From assembly GCA_947568835.1 (NCBI GenBank), contig OX387603.1, positions 26,746,651 through 26,810,650 on the forward strand: a stretch of 64,000 nt of DNA, written 5' to 3'. Below, piece after piece: positions 1 to 12,013 of this stretch (the stretch's first letter is position 1; each line of letters starts with the position of its first letter). The position numbers were made by a program, and so were the translations under genes. A model generated the notes under the pieces. That model was not told the origin of the DNA. It ran no database searches and worked only from the letters and a program-made list of their open reading frames with translations. The stretch is from Protonemura montana (lineage: Eukaryota > Arthropoda > Insecta > Plecoptera > Nemouridae).

Positions 1-3000
1 CCGCCAACGCTGTCGCCAGCGCCGTTGCCGCGTCGGCCAGGTTCACGCTTCGTGCGCAGGATGCGCAACGTACGGCCGCTGGAGGGGGCAACGGCTGCAC
101 CAGGATGCCCAAGCAACCCGCGCTGGGACACCTGCGCGCCCACACCGGCGAGTTAGGCATGGCGTGGGAAATTATTTGCTCGCATCTCATTCTCGATACC
201 AACTTGACCATGCACTTTCAAAGCTGGCCAAGTAACGGAATGATTATGTCATGATCATGGCGGCTTTGCTTTGGTTCCAGGGACTTCCTGCGACCGATGA
301 AGGAAAGAAAACTCATCATCCAATCAGGCTTTGTGCTTATTCCAGCCCAGACAAGACTCGTAGTACCAAAATGACACAGTATCAGTGGAGCCACCGTACG
401 GGTTGGTGCAAACGCCGATCCCTCCGCCCTTTTTCCCAGAAAGAAGCCAGCCATCGACTGCACTTACCGGAAACGGAAGAGCTTTCCGCCAAGCTTGTCT
501 ACAGTGGGCCAATCGTTGCGACATGCACAGCACTCGCACCGGAACCAGTACCGCGACAGCAGCGCGCGTCGACGCAATGCGAGCGGAAGTCGAGCGAACG
601 TCGGCCCGTAGTTCTCGGTAACCGCCGCACCGTGCGCCACTGGTCGCAGCATGCGCAGAATCATGCGGCTGCCCACGAAGAGCCTGCGCAGAAGCATAAG
701 AATTGTCCTTGTCCCGTCCTTGCCCCTTTGTCCGCGTGCCGCCCGATCGAAGCGTACCTGGCCACGGCTGGGTGACAGTCGTGGTTGAACAACGAGGCGG
801 TGGGGTAGATACCGACGCCGACGCTGCGGTAGCGCGCCGCGAGACCAGACTTCGACGTCGTCGTCTCGGCCACCTCGTGGGCGTTGAACTGAAGCAGCTG
901 CAGATGTCGCAGCAACAGCGCCCCGATCAGCTTCTCGTCGTCGTGTAAAGTCGCTGCAATCGCACCCAGCACAGGGATCAACATGACCATGCAGCCCGTA
1001 CCCAGCACAGGGATCAACATGACCATGCAGCCCGTATCCAGCACAGGGATCAACATGACCATGCACAGTAGTTGGTAGACGGATCAGGTCAGGAATCAGG
1101 TCGGTGACCACACCCCATTTACCATCGGGGTTACCTCGCACCACAACCTATGAGGAGAGAGGTTATCCACCCCTCAGACAGACTGTCCAAAATGATCATA
1201 GGACCCTTTGTATTTCAGGTCATCAAACGAGTTCGTCATTTAATACCATTAGCAAGACACTGATGAAAGACGGGATTGGCACGGCCTCTTCGGGCTACTG
1301 ACCTGCATCGTCCGCGCTGGGCTCTGGGAAGTATCTTGCTCGCTGAAGGATCCGTAGCAGAAACAGCGCCATGATGGTGCGCTGCAGGAAATCGTCGACG
1401 CTCCTGCGCGCGGCATGCGTTCCCAGGGCATGCACGCGCAGGTAGGGCTCAGGTTCGTCGGCCACCGCGTGGTCTGAAGGGCACAACCATGCGCTTACAA
1501 ACACTAAAAAGGGCTTCGAAGTCAGGCGCATTTAAACCGTGGCTTTGACGTTCAAATTCTAATAGTGCTATGCACACATCGATTTAGAGGTTTTTTGTTC
1601 CACATAAACCTCTCGACTCTGCCTGACCTGCCATCTTGTTGCGCAGTCCGAGGAAGAAGGACAGCGGGTGCTGCGTGATCATGCGCAGTGCCAGTCGACA
1701 GAGCGCGCTGGCTCCCGAGCCGATCAACAGGTCGTGGTAGCTGCATTCCAGTGCGTGGTAGTCGTTGGCCAACGTCCGGCAGCGCTCAGAGCAGAACGCC
1801 AACGCACTGCAGCGATAGCACGCCACCGCCGCCTCTAGTCTACAGGGAAAACAGTCACTATATACTGCTGTTTCTCTCAACCGTATCTTGACGGCAGAGT
1901 CAATTTGAAGAAACATGCGTCTTGAAAGTATCAATCTCCACAGCGCCGTGACGTGGGAGGTGAGGGTATCAAATAGGCTGTGTACATTCAAAAGTGAAAT
2001 ACGAAACCCTTTTTTCTCTTTTGTCTGGTGTTTTCTCTTTCTCTCAAGTTTCGCCATTATTGCCAAAGCACCGGGCAAAGAAGATGAACACATCGATTGT
2101 TTGTTACCTGACAAGACAGTGGTGACAGTGGCTGGCGTCGGCCTCGGTGAAAGTCACAGCGGCGTACGGCGACTGCACCAGCAACGTGTCGCCAGTGGCG
2201 AGCGGCTCGGCGGCGACCACGAAGCGTCCCAACGCTGGCGTCTCGGCTAACGTCAGCCTGGCGCTTGCGTCGTGGAGTTGGTCGTGAGCGCCGCCTGCCA
2301 ACGTGATGGCTGCCGGCATGGACATTCATAGCATAGTGGTGCTGCTCTCTCGAGTTCTTTAAAATGGGGTGTAAGCCCCACGCACTCACCTGGCAGCAGT
2401 CTCGGTTCCCTTACGTGCGCGGCGCGCGCAGCTCGGTCAGCCACGAGTTGCGCATCCGCGTGACCTTGGACGCGTGCGCAGTCCATGGCAAGGTCGGCAA
2501 AGCCCAGCGCACGGCAGCTGGTGGCTAGGCGCTGGCACAGCACGGCCCTGCAAATACGCGTTAGTGGTCAACGCCCCTGTTGGCCCCGTGCCGACCCTGG
2601 GGGCGATCGCCTACCTCTGTTCGGCCGGTGCGCCCAGCGCCAACGCAGCACGCACGTCCAATACGCACAGCTGGTGCTTGCCCAGCGCTGCCAGCGCCGC
2701 TGACCGACCGGCCAGCGCCTCACACAAGCAGCGCTCTCCAGGATCGTCATCAGCTGCAGGCGTTGGCGTGGCTTGCGGTGTTGCCGATGTAGGCGACGTT
2801 GCCGATGGTTTCTCAGCACCCTTCTTTCTTCGTCGCCTCCGTCGTCTTCCTTTCTCAGCGCCCACCCCACTCCCCTCACACTCGACGCCCTCCTGCGCAG
2901 ACACGTCCCGTACCACCAACGGTTCCTCTTTGACTCCGGATAACTTTGTAGGACCAGCAACTCCACTCCCAGTCTTGGCTACGACCACGCGATCCAGGTG

Positions 3001-3744
3001 GAGCTTACCGGGATCGCTGTCGCCCTCACCCCCTAGAGCGGTCCACATGGACGCCGACTGCGCCGGCGCGCGAACCACGGCTTGCGAGTACAGCGCCAAC
3101 GCCGCCTCCAACGCACCGTCGGCCAGCGCACGGTTGGCGGCCACCCTCCGCTGCTGGGACACGACGGGGTCCTTGCCTCGGAACACGGGGGAGGCGTTTG
3201 CCAGCGCAGCGCGCACCTGACAGGCAGCAAGGCGATTAGGACAGCGCGACAAACTCCAAGGGGCCGCCTTTATTCGCTTTACTGGAGTTGACATTTGGTT
3301 CCATTTTCTTCTCACCACTTGCAACTTACGAAAGTTTTTTGAACCAAACTTAGGACTTTGGCGGTGAACATTCCTCGTTCCTATTTGAGCCTATGGATAG
3401 TTTTTACCTTTTGTGAGTCTCGAGACACAAGACCACTCGTATTCCTGTCGAATCTAGCTCATTTCGAGTCATGCTAATCTTGAGAAATCGCTCGCAATAA
3501 TAGCCCCCATCACCTCTCGTGTACCAACCTGTGGCATGGCATAGACGGCTTCTACCCGCGCCTCATCGCTAGGGGACGCCGCGAACGCCTCCATCTTGGC
3601 GTCGGTGTCGGCATCGGCGTCGGCGTCTGTGACGAGCGCCGCGAGTTGCGCGAAGAAGCCTCGCTGTTCTGTGGCTAGGGTGCGTGCGCTGCACAAATCC
3701 CGGTAGAACGGGTCGCCACCAGCCTGCGAGTCCTGGTCGGTCAT
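1..3744 (-). CDS. SMYD4: SMYD4-like TPR/MYND/SET-domain protein, 3' end cut by window edge
   Basis: Probable lysine methyltransferase of the SMYD4 class (TPR, then SET split by a MYND zinc finger). Exons in transcript order: 3514-3744, 2615-3216, 2390-2547, 2108-2309, 1628-1839, 1303-1473, 758-953, 468-683, 1-131 (continues left). All junctions are GT-AG and phase is kept throughout, giving about 705 residues so far. The N-terminal half carries helical TPR-like repeats interrupted by a basic, low-complexity RRRRRRRKK stretch. The SET part starts near GRFVVAAEPLATGDTLLVQ. The MYND finger shows CHHC, CYRC, CSERC and HALEC. The catalytic core shows FNHDCHP and ENYGP, followed by a post-SET CECCAC and a further Cys pair near the left edge. 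Intron 7 is only 74 bp. The exon 4 acceptor has two in-frame options (2309 or about 13 bases inward). Family assignment is firm; substrate is unknown. Confidence 0.9.
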
Positions 3745-5752
3745 CCTCTGACTGCGATCTTCCGTGATCGCTGACCTTCCAAGACTCTCAGCTAACCTTG
3801 CTCGGCACCGACTGGCCTCATAACGGCGTCCCTGTGCGTCTGCCGCAAGTGCCTACGGAGGCTCGCCTGACTCCGGGAATAGCCGGCACGGGACGCTATT
3901 TGCGTCCCAATGCAGTCGGGAGGTGGCAGGGAAGTCAACGACACGTGCTATATGAGGTATTTTTTTATCTCTTTTATTCTCTCCCACCGAGGAATGTTTA
4001 CAATGTAACAACAAGGCACAAACGCCTCAACAAACAAGCAATTAATGCGTCACGGCGGGGTCGCTATCTCGACCAAATCTCGGTCTTCTCCTTGCAATTA
4101 TTGCTGCGTCAAGTCACACAATTGTAAAAAACAAAGACTCAAACGTTGGTTCTGGATCGAAACTGGAGAGCATTAAAGTGGCCCATGAGTAGCTTTCCAA
4201 AAAAATGGTTATAACCTCAAACCGGTCAATGGGTAGCTCTCTAAACAATGGCTGTTCCCTTAAAAGTGACCAATAGGTTTTCCAAAAAAGTGGTACCCTC
4301 AAAGTGGTCGGCCCACGGACAATTTTATAAAACTACACAAGTTGGAAGCCTATCACTTGAGAATAGGAACCGTATCTTTACCCTCCAATGGCATTTTTAT
4401 CATAAGAGCAATGCCAGTATTTTCATGACAAAAACCACTGCCTACAAACAGCCTCCTTGCAACAATGGGTAAGAGTTTTTTTTTCTGGCTTGTAATTGTT
4501 ACCCAGAGAATGCTGCATGATCTTGGTATGGTACTTAATCTAACGGGCTACACTGCGAACACAGCATCGATCGCCCTTACTAGCAGTATTACAAATTACA
4601 AACAAATTACGAACATCATTAATGAATGTTTTGATTCAAGACACAGTGGTTGGGTACTTAGGCACGTCGCTAAGTGCATGTATATTGCATCACAACTATA
4701 ACGACTCGAATGGAATCGCGCTATCAGTAAAACAACATCAATTATGACACACTCTGTACCGGAGTTGTGTCAGAAAACTCAAGACTGCAACGGATTGCTC
4801 ATCTCCCGGTAGCTGGACCGACGCGACGCTGTCACGCACACGCACTCGTGCGTACGCACCGACGTGCGTGTCGGAGCTCTGGTCGCGTCAAAAGATCGGC
4901 TAGTCCTTTAGACGGATATTCGGCGAAGTAATCACAATTCACTATGATTTATATTGGTAATCACGGCAATATTATCATTATTATTATCATTATTATTATG
5001 GGGTTATTGCACTCGTGTTTGAGCAATGACAGTCCCTGGTCTGCTAATGATATTCGGTCGCTAATCTGGACATGCCAGTTCCTAATCGTCTAGCTAACGG
5101 CTACCAGGTATGTACACCTATCAGTAGGGCGCTTATTGCATCTAGGGGTGCGCAGCGACCTCTGTAAGTCGGGTCCGCCGCGCACTGTGGACGGGTTTCT
5201 GACAACGGGCACGCCAAAGCGATGCTCCTCCTCTACTCTAAAAGTCTGGCCGTCGCCCCCACCAAGTCGTAACCTGCCAAGGGTCCCGGCCAGGCAAAGG
5301 ACTTATAGTCATAAAGACTTAGGCTAAGTACAAACAAGCTCGTCGCCGCAAACAATGGCTGGGACGCCATCAACTCCAATCACGTTCATTATCTCGACTT
5401 GCGCGGTGACACAATATCACGGCTGACGTGAGACATGGGCACATGCATCGCATATTGTTTCCCGGTCGCGCCAAGGAAGGCGGAAGTCTCAAAACATAGG
5501 TGATTAAAAGAATCAACAGCGATAAGGTCGCCGTACACCCGCGCCGAGTGGGATACGACTTGCCATGCATGGATGGAGTGTTAAACCAGTGCCAGGCCAC
5601 GCTTTGAGTCCGCTATGATGCACACATTCGAACGTCCAGTGTGAAGACAGCTATCACAAAGTATATATAATGCTTGCTAAAAAATGCCTTTGTACAAAAT
5701 TCGACCTCTCCAAATATCCATTGTAACTCGCAGGTCTAGGGTCTTGCTGGGG
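3745..5752. other. Gap between SMYD4 and the Grindelwald-like gene
   Basis: No coding exon recognised. The first ~200 bases are probably the SMYD4 promoter and 5' leader. A short ATT/ATC-rich microsatellite lies near 4970-5000. Short open frames here lack the GC-ending codon bias of the real exons. Confidence 0.5.
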
Positions 5753-8304
5753 CTAGAACGAGCTCTCTCTCTTGCCTGCAACCACTAGGTTGGTCACGTG
5801 ACCCACAGACATGGTCTTGTCGAGCACTGGGCTAGGTGTCAACGCTGGGTTGTCGTAGCAACACGGACCGCCGAGCGCCGTGTCCTCGGAAGGGAAGCGT
5901 CGCTGCGCCGGCGTCGACGCGAAGGCGGCGCGTTGCGTGGCCACGTCGATGTCCAACTCGCGCGCAGGACCCGGCGCCGGGGTCACCGTCGACACGGCCT
6001 GGAACGAGTGGGAGGCGTTGAAGGTTTGAAAAGCGACGTGCCGCTCTCTGAGTTGATGATTAGCACATCAATTAGATATGCACGCGTGTCGATTTGCAGA
6101 TGATTATGAAACTGCATGAGTCATCCACTGGTCGGTTACCTGAGCTACCAGTGGAACAACAATAATCTTCAATCGCGTATTCCTCGCATGCGGTCTCTGC
6201 TTGCTTGGACGCGATGATTGGTCGAGAGTACCTGCTTCGACTCTGGGCTCCTCCGGCTTGCGCCATGGGGCAGCGTGGTTCCCGAGCCGCTATTTCCCGA
6301 ACCCACGAGAAGAAACACAAGCACCTCGTACATCGAACCATAGAACGCAGGCGCAATTCAATCTGCTTTCTCATGTAAATTAATCCGCGTGTTGTTCGAT
6401 TTAACAAGCCGGTCGTCTTGGCAACGTGAACCACGCACTATCGACCCTGGACGGCGGGTCACTGGCTGGTGAGGTCCGCGGTTCGGCCCCAGGCGAGATG
6501 ACTCATGGGTCCGAGAGGGGGGAAGGGGGAACATTCCTGCACGCCACCCTACGACACGCGCATTCACGAAGGAAATTCCCGTGGAAAGTCGGCCTTGGTG
6601 CTGACAGATGACAGCTAGCAATCCATAAAATCAAATATTTACCCCCTTTCCCCGAACTGGTCTTCGCTGATTTATTGATAAGGGGTGTTAAGCGACGCAC
6701 TGTTCAACAACGGGCCCTGTGGCACTGGTTCAATGGCGTCGGTCGTAAGTGCGTGATGGTCAAATATTGGATGCGTAACCTGACTCAACGCAGTGTTGCT
6801 TAACTTCAGTGATCTAACGAAACCGGTGTTTCCAACATGACAAACCGTTCGGTGGTCATCTATCCAATACTTGACCCAGCGCTATGTTGCTTAACTTCGG
6901 TGATCTCACGAAACCGGTGTTTCCAACACGCCTAACCACGCTCGGTGGTCACCCCTCCAATACCTGGCCAAGCGGATTGTTGCTTAACTTCAGCGATTTC
7001 ACAAGGACCGGTATACAGTGTCTACTGCACGTACGGCAAACGATTTCGGGCACCAAGTTGCACCACACGGCTGCCAATAGCTCGGCTTGAAAGTCTGCAT
7101 AAAAATGTATTCGACTCACGTTGATGGCTGCGAGCTTCTTGCGCAGGCGCACTCGGACGCCCGCCTCGTGGTGTCTCGCCTTCAGCCAAGTGAAGAGCGG
7201 CAAGGCGACCAGTGCCACTAGGACCAGCACCAGCAAGACCAGCACTGCCACCCCGAGTCGATACAGCTTATCCACGCTCTCTGCGGACAAAGATACCTTG
7301 GTCATCGATGCTTCAATGGGGCCAAGCAATTCCGTGCTATACCGTTAGCCGACATGGACCTACTTAGCCCATCTTGGCACCTAGTAAAACAACGTGTTCT
7401 GCCTACAACTCACCGATCAGGGCGTCCAGGTCTCCAGCACCGCGCTTCGCGTACAGTCGGTCGTGCAGATAATCTGCAACAGAGGGAGGCGTTTGTCAGG
7501 CTTGGAGACATTTTGGACTTCCTGGTTCCTGTCTCGTCCTGTCGAAGCGCTGCGGACACCACGTGACACGGAAGCTAGTCGTGCGTGACCGCGCGTCTCG
7601 GTCTCTGGGGCCGTGACCACGGCTCTACGCAGCAGTTTGGCAGCGCGGCCTTCTGGCTGGATGGGCTGGGCCAAAGACGGCTGGGCTGTCATGTTCACCG
7701 CCACGGCATGCTAGAGCCACGGATATTCACAGGTGGCCAGGCATACGGGGCTCTCAGATAGAGATGGCATATTTTGGAGCAAAGGAATTCAAGGGGCTTT
7801 CCGTGTCAATCTAATGGAATAAAACCTGTGAATTTGCTTCCTATATGAGTGAGAAACTTTAACTTGTATTCACTCAGCCAGGCTAAAAAGTGTGTGCAGT
7901 GCCAGACCATGGTAACAGTACATTAGTACGTACTCTAGTTTCACTCACACATTTCGATAACATTAGTTTTTGTCGAGCCTTCTATGGGGATCTGTAAAGT
8001 TTCAGTGAGTGACTTGTACTCTGGGTGCTGACATGACAGGGTGGTACGGAGAACTCTTGTCCTTGTCTGGAAAAACCCGATCTCGCCACTCACCCTGGCA
8101 ATCCTTCTGGCACTGTGCCTCCTGGTAGTTGTGTGAGCCCAGCTCGCACACATCGTTGCATGGCCGACATGCCAAGTCGAACTCTGAACAAAACTCGTGC
8201 TCTGCACACGTCTTCTGTCCACAACGCTTGCTCAGTGTCAGCCCAGCCGTCGCAACGCCCCACAGCGACGCCGTCAGAAGCGTCGCGGCCAACAGGTGGC
8301 GCAT
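5753..8304 (-). CDS. grnd: Grindelwald-like single-CRD TNF receptor
   Basis: Predicted type I membrane receptor of about 240 residues. Exons: 8094-8304, 7414-7473, 7120-7280, 5753-6043. From the Met at 8304 there is a signal peptide (MRHLLAATLLTASLWGVATA), then one cysteine-rich domain beginning KRCGQKTC and including FCSEFDLAC, CRPCNDVC and CQKDCQ. The 60-bp second exon adds DYLHDRLYAKRG. Exon 3 holds a long Leu/Val transmembrane helix followed by a basic stop (WLKARHH). The cytoplasmic tail contains NASHSFQ and CCYDNPAL. The layout and the HNY...CQDYLHD part resemble fly Grindelwald, the Eiger/TNF receptor that signals to JNK; that is recall, not a search. An upstream in-frame Met at 8346 would add 14 basic residues and hide the signal peptide. 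The acceptor of exon 4 is weak, chosen because it keeps phase, so a missed small exon in the 1.1-kb intron is possible. Confidence 0.65.
6680..7035 (-). mobile_element. 5S-rRNA-derived SINE fragment with three 5S-like heads
   Basis: Read on the minus strand, this carries three successive copies of the 5S-like head (GAAACACCGGT, AAGTTAAGCAAC, GGATGGGTGACC-type boxes, degenerate) followed by the SINE tail with GACGCCATTAGACC-like and CGTCGTTAAACA-like segments. The middle body is missing. It lies in intron 3 of the Grindelwald-like gene. Confidence 0.75.
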
Positions 8305-9325
8305 GGCGTCGGGACGCACCCGGATGCGGCGACGGCGTGACGTCAACGCGATGAGTCACGGAGGATGGCGTTTGCCGTGGTTGTTGGTCGATCGGTCACT
8401 CTCGCGGCACTGGCTTGGCGGCTGGAGAGAGCAAGTGTTGCCAGCCAGTCAGCCGCAGGCAGGTAGTCAAGGTGACGGTGGCACAACACATACCTGAGCT
8501 CCCCTCCGTCGCCTCTGCGTCGGCGCCGTGGTGGGGTCTGGACGATGGAGGGGGGGGCGGCAGGTGGCTGGTGGGTGCATTCTTCTTTGGTCTGCGCGCG
8601 ATGGCAAGTGTCGGACGGCTAGACAATGGTCGAGGTGGGTCGGGCTGTCGACTGGTTCCAGGGGTGTTTGCTACCCACACAGGCCAGCGGCAGAAGTTAG
8701 GTTCCTGGAGAATCGGTTGTCCCATGGCACACACGCTAAGCATTCCTTTCTCTAAGCGCTCCAACTCAAATGTCTTCTCGAGATCGTATGTCTTATAATT
8801 TTTGCCTGAGCTTTACCGACAGGCAGTTCCCCTGTGAATCCCCTCTCGATAGACTGGCGACAAGACCTCCTTCTTTATAGACTAACTAGCCTGCACTCAC
8901 TTACATTACGCGGTATTATTTTCCAATTAGGTAACTGGGTTTTTTAATTTAGCCAATATGAAAAACACCAGCGCTACCTAGTGGAGTGGGTTCTTACCAA
9001 AAGACAATTCAAGCATTCACGAATTGGGATCTGGAAAAAATGGTTGCAAATAATTAAAACTTATGCTCTAGGTTTGGGTCATAACTTTTATTCTCTTGGT
9101 CGTTTTAACCTGCCTTCATACCATTTAAAACAAAAAATTATAAGCAAATGACAAATATCTTTATAACAAAAGATTATAAGCAAATGACACATGAGTTCAG
9201 CAAGATACCTTAACTCGATCTTGGGTCTCGCAAACAATTAGAAAGGGCTAAAGACCATCTTTATAAACACTCGCAAGATCAAAGTCAGATGTTCTCACAC
9301 TTTGCCATGCACAGCTAGAATAGGG
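8305..9325. other. Gap upstream of the Grindelwald-like gene
   Basis: Probable promoter and leader of the minus-strand receptor gene next to 8304-8350. The open frame at 8415-8798 (+) is Gly/Trp-rich with no recognisable domain and I do not call it a gene. The right part is AT-rich and includes the 3' end of the LYAR-like gene. Confidence 0.45.
9087..9092 (-). terminator. Candidate poly(A) signal of LYAR-like copy 1
   Basis: AATAAA on the minus strand, 234 bases past the stop codon at 9326. Position is reasonable but the hexamer is common in AT-rich DNA. Confidence 0.35.
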
Positions 9326-11289
9326 CTAAATCTCTGCCTCGACTGCCTTGCTTCTCTTCTTATCCTTCTTATGCTTCTTAAATTCCTTGGCCTCTTCCTC
9401 ACACTTGTGCTTTTTCTTTTTGTTCTTTTGATGTGGGACATCCAGCGGGGTACCTGCATTGTCGTCATCCTCCTTTACTTCCGACGGCACCTCCTCTTCA
9501 CCTTCCCTTCGCTTTTTGTGCTTCTTAATTTTCTTGCTGACAACGTGCTCAGAAACGTCTTCAGCACATCCATTTCCTATTTCTGCATCCGTAACCTTTT
9601 CTTGCTTCCTCTTCTTTTCTTTTTTACTTTTTTTCGTAGGGGTGTCTTCCTCGGCATTTGTTGGACTCTCAGCCAACAATTCGTCATTTTGGCCCTCTCC
9701 TTTGTGCTTTCTTTTCTTGCTCTGTTTGCTAGAATTGTCTATTGCCAAGTCACTTATTTTTTGTACTCCCCCAATTTCATTCTCTAACGTTTCTCCATCC
9801 ATTTGCTTCTTCCGTCTCTCTTGCTTTCTCTCAACTTTAGTTTCGACGTCTTTTTCGCCATTTATGTGTTGTTTTTCCTCAGACCTATTTGCACTTCCTT
9901 CTGTACTTTTATCAACCTTCTTTTGCTTTTTATTCTTCTCTTGTAGTATGTCAGCTGGATCTATGCCTTGCATTTTCAGAAACTCAGCCTCAAACTTTTT
10001 GAATGCCTGACTGGCCAAAAATTCTACTCGGTGCTGACTTATGCCCCACGTGATACGAGTATAGTCCTGGAAAAAATTGCAGATGATAAGTATCATTTAT
10101 GGCAGAGTTGAGGAGTCATATTGAAGGAAGTCCTGGAACTTACCTGCAGCAAACGAGTCTTTTTTGCCTCGTCTTCTTCTAGGGAAGCTAAAAGTGATTT
10201 CTGGTGTGGGTTGAGACCTGGAGCCTCTGATGCAGAGAGGATGGAGCCAATCAACTGCTGGTTTGAAGTTAGGGTGGAAGCATCTTTGTTCAGCGATCCA
10301 TTGATATTCTTGAATTCTAACTCAATCATTTGGAGTACCTCACGAACCAATTCCGCTATACAGAATGAATTCATCGCCTTCTTGTTAGAACAAATAAGGG
10401 CCTGAAACAACAAGTATAAAATAAAATACAGAAATTCATTTGCTGCTGCTAGAAGTTCATTGCTAAAACTTACCTTCTTCACAGTTCTGTTGCTGATCCA
10501 TTGTGGAGCCTGATGTTTGCATGTGTTCACCAGCAAGAACTTCTGTTGTGCCGTGAGGCTTGGGTCTTGGGACACAAGAAATCCAGCTTGTTTCCACTGT
10601 TCCTGCAACACCTTTGGGTCGCGGGTGGTGGCTGCAGTACCGTTAACACCTTTTTTAGCTCCCTTCCCTGGTTTTTTTTTTGGAATCTTCGGTTTTTTTG
10701 TCCCATTTGACATTTTCTTTGTTGTCTCAGGCACCTTGGAGAATTCTCCTGCCCTCTGAGGCACCTTGGAGTATTCTCCTGCCCTTTGAGGCACCTTGTT
10801 GAATTCTATGCTTTCCGGCACCTTCGGGAATTCTCCTGCCCTTGGTGCAGAGCACCTGGTGTGCATCTCGTACTGTTGGCCGCTAAAATAAATTAGCACT
10901 AGAATTAAAAACAGATACACAAGTACACATTGCATTTCAAACAGATTTTTACATTTTGCACCGTGTCTGAGTAACATCCCATCATTTAAAACAAAGCATT
11001 TCTTATACTATTTACATTTATCGCTTGTGCATTCATTGCATTTATCTGATTATAACCTTACATAACTCTGAAATTTCCTGAATAGCATTGCTTACACTCG
11101 CCTCCTAAAATTAGAATGTAACTGCAAAGCGTGCGCTATGAGGAATGGGGCAAAGGAAGGGACTTACAAGAAATCATTGCTGCAGTCAACGCATTTTAGT
11201 GCCAAGGGTCCAGAACACTTCCCCACGTGTTTATCGACATCTCTGTGCATGATAGAAGCCGCACATGTCTTACATTTAAATAACACCAT
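9326..11289 (-). CDS. LYAR-like nucleolar zinc-finger protein, copy 1
   Basis: Exons: 11168-11289, 10474-10882, 10144-10401, 9326-10066; about 509 residues, all phases consistent. The N-terminus MVLFKCKTCAASI with HVGKC makes the first LYAR finger, and CVDCSNDFFGQQYEMHTRC the second; intron 1 splits the second finger at the same place as in copy 2. LYAR proteins are nucleolar, bind nucleic acid and help pre-rRNA processing and ribosome production. Between the fingers and the conserved QEQWKQAGFLVSQDP region lies a short repeat (RAGEFSKVP-like, four to five units) and a KKPKIPKKKPGKG basic run. Exon 3 repeats the same helical fold theme (LIGSILSASEAPGLN). The last exon starts DYTRITWGISQHRVEF and turns into a long Lys/Glu tail suited to nucleolar retention. 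Longer than human LYAR (about 380 residues). Confidence 0.82.
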
Positions 11290-12013
11290 TTTTTTTATCA
11301 ATAGTTTAATGCGGGTGTGCTAGGTCTGAAACACGATTGCCTTGCTTGCTTTTAGTACCGAACTTCACAATGCGTATTTACTATTTATTCACGATATTTA
11401 ACGCAACACGTCGAGAACATTGGGGGCAGCCATAATGCTTTGACGGGGAATCGAACGGTGTTGGAGAGCCTGAGCGCTATCTAGCGATGGCCCTACAAAC
11501 CATATTCCAAATTCAATGGCGATAATTTGGATTTTGGAAACGATCCACGAGCCCCTAAAACTAATGGAATTAATTCCGGTCGATAGATATCATATTGTCT
11601 ATTACTGGAAAAAAAATAAGCTGTAATGGTTTACTCGAGCTTAACAATTAATATTATGTTCAAATATACGAGTGGATTTTAGATATTAATGAATAACCTT
11701 GGATCAAATCCATCAAGCAGAACCTCGGTATCTCTGATCAGATGACTCCAGATTTTCAGATGGTGTTACCAGAGTGATGACAAATGTATATCCTAATGTA
11801 TGAGGGTTAAGCACAGGTTACACTTAAATTCTGTTTTTCTTAGGATCTGGCCCCAGGAACTTGGGATGGTAAAGAAACTCGTGGTTCAGCATAGCAGCTA
11901 TGGACAATGGTCAATATGTTTATTTGTATATCCTTTTTCAGCCAATCATGTGTCCGAACAAAAGCTCCCTTTGGATAAGGAGGTTCGTAGGTAGTGAATG
12001 TCAAAGTTCTGGG
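11290..12013. other. Gap between the two LYAR-like copies
   Basis: AT-rich spacer holding the promoter of copy 1 and the 3' end of copy 2. No coding exon or recognisable repeat seen. Confidence 0.5.
11919..11924 (-). terminator. Candidate poly(A) signal of LYAR-like copy 2
   Basis: AATAAA on the minus strand, 90 bases past the stop codon at 12014. Confidence 0.4.

Noticed and set aside
251-775. 174-codon plus-strand frame at the left edge
   Set aside because: Antisense to two SMYD4 exons and their intron; no domain and no codon bias of its own.
9459-10010. Hydrophobic Phe/Leu-rich frame resembling a multi-pass membrane protein
   Set aside because: It is the antisense of the Lys/Glu-rich LYAR tail (AAG/GAA read backwards gives Phe/Leu); the same applies at 12302-12857.
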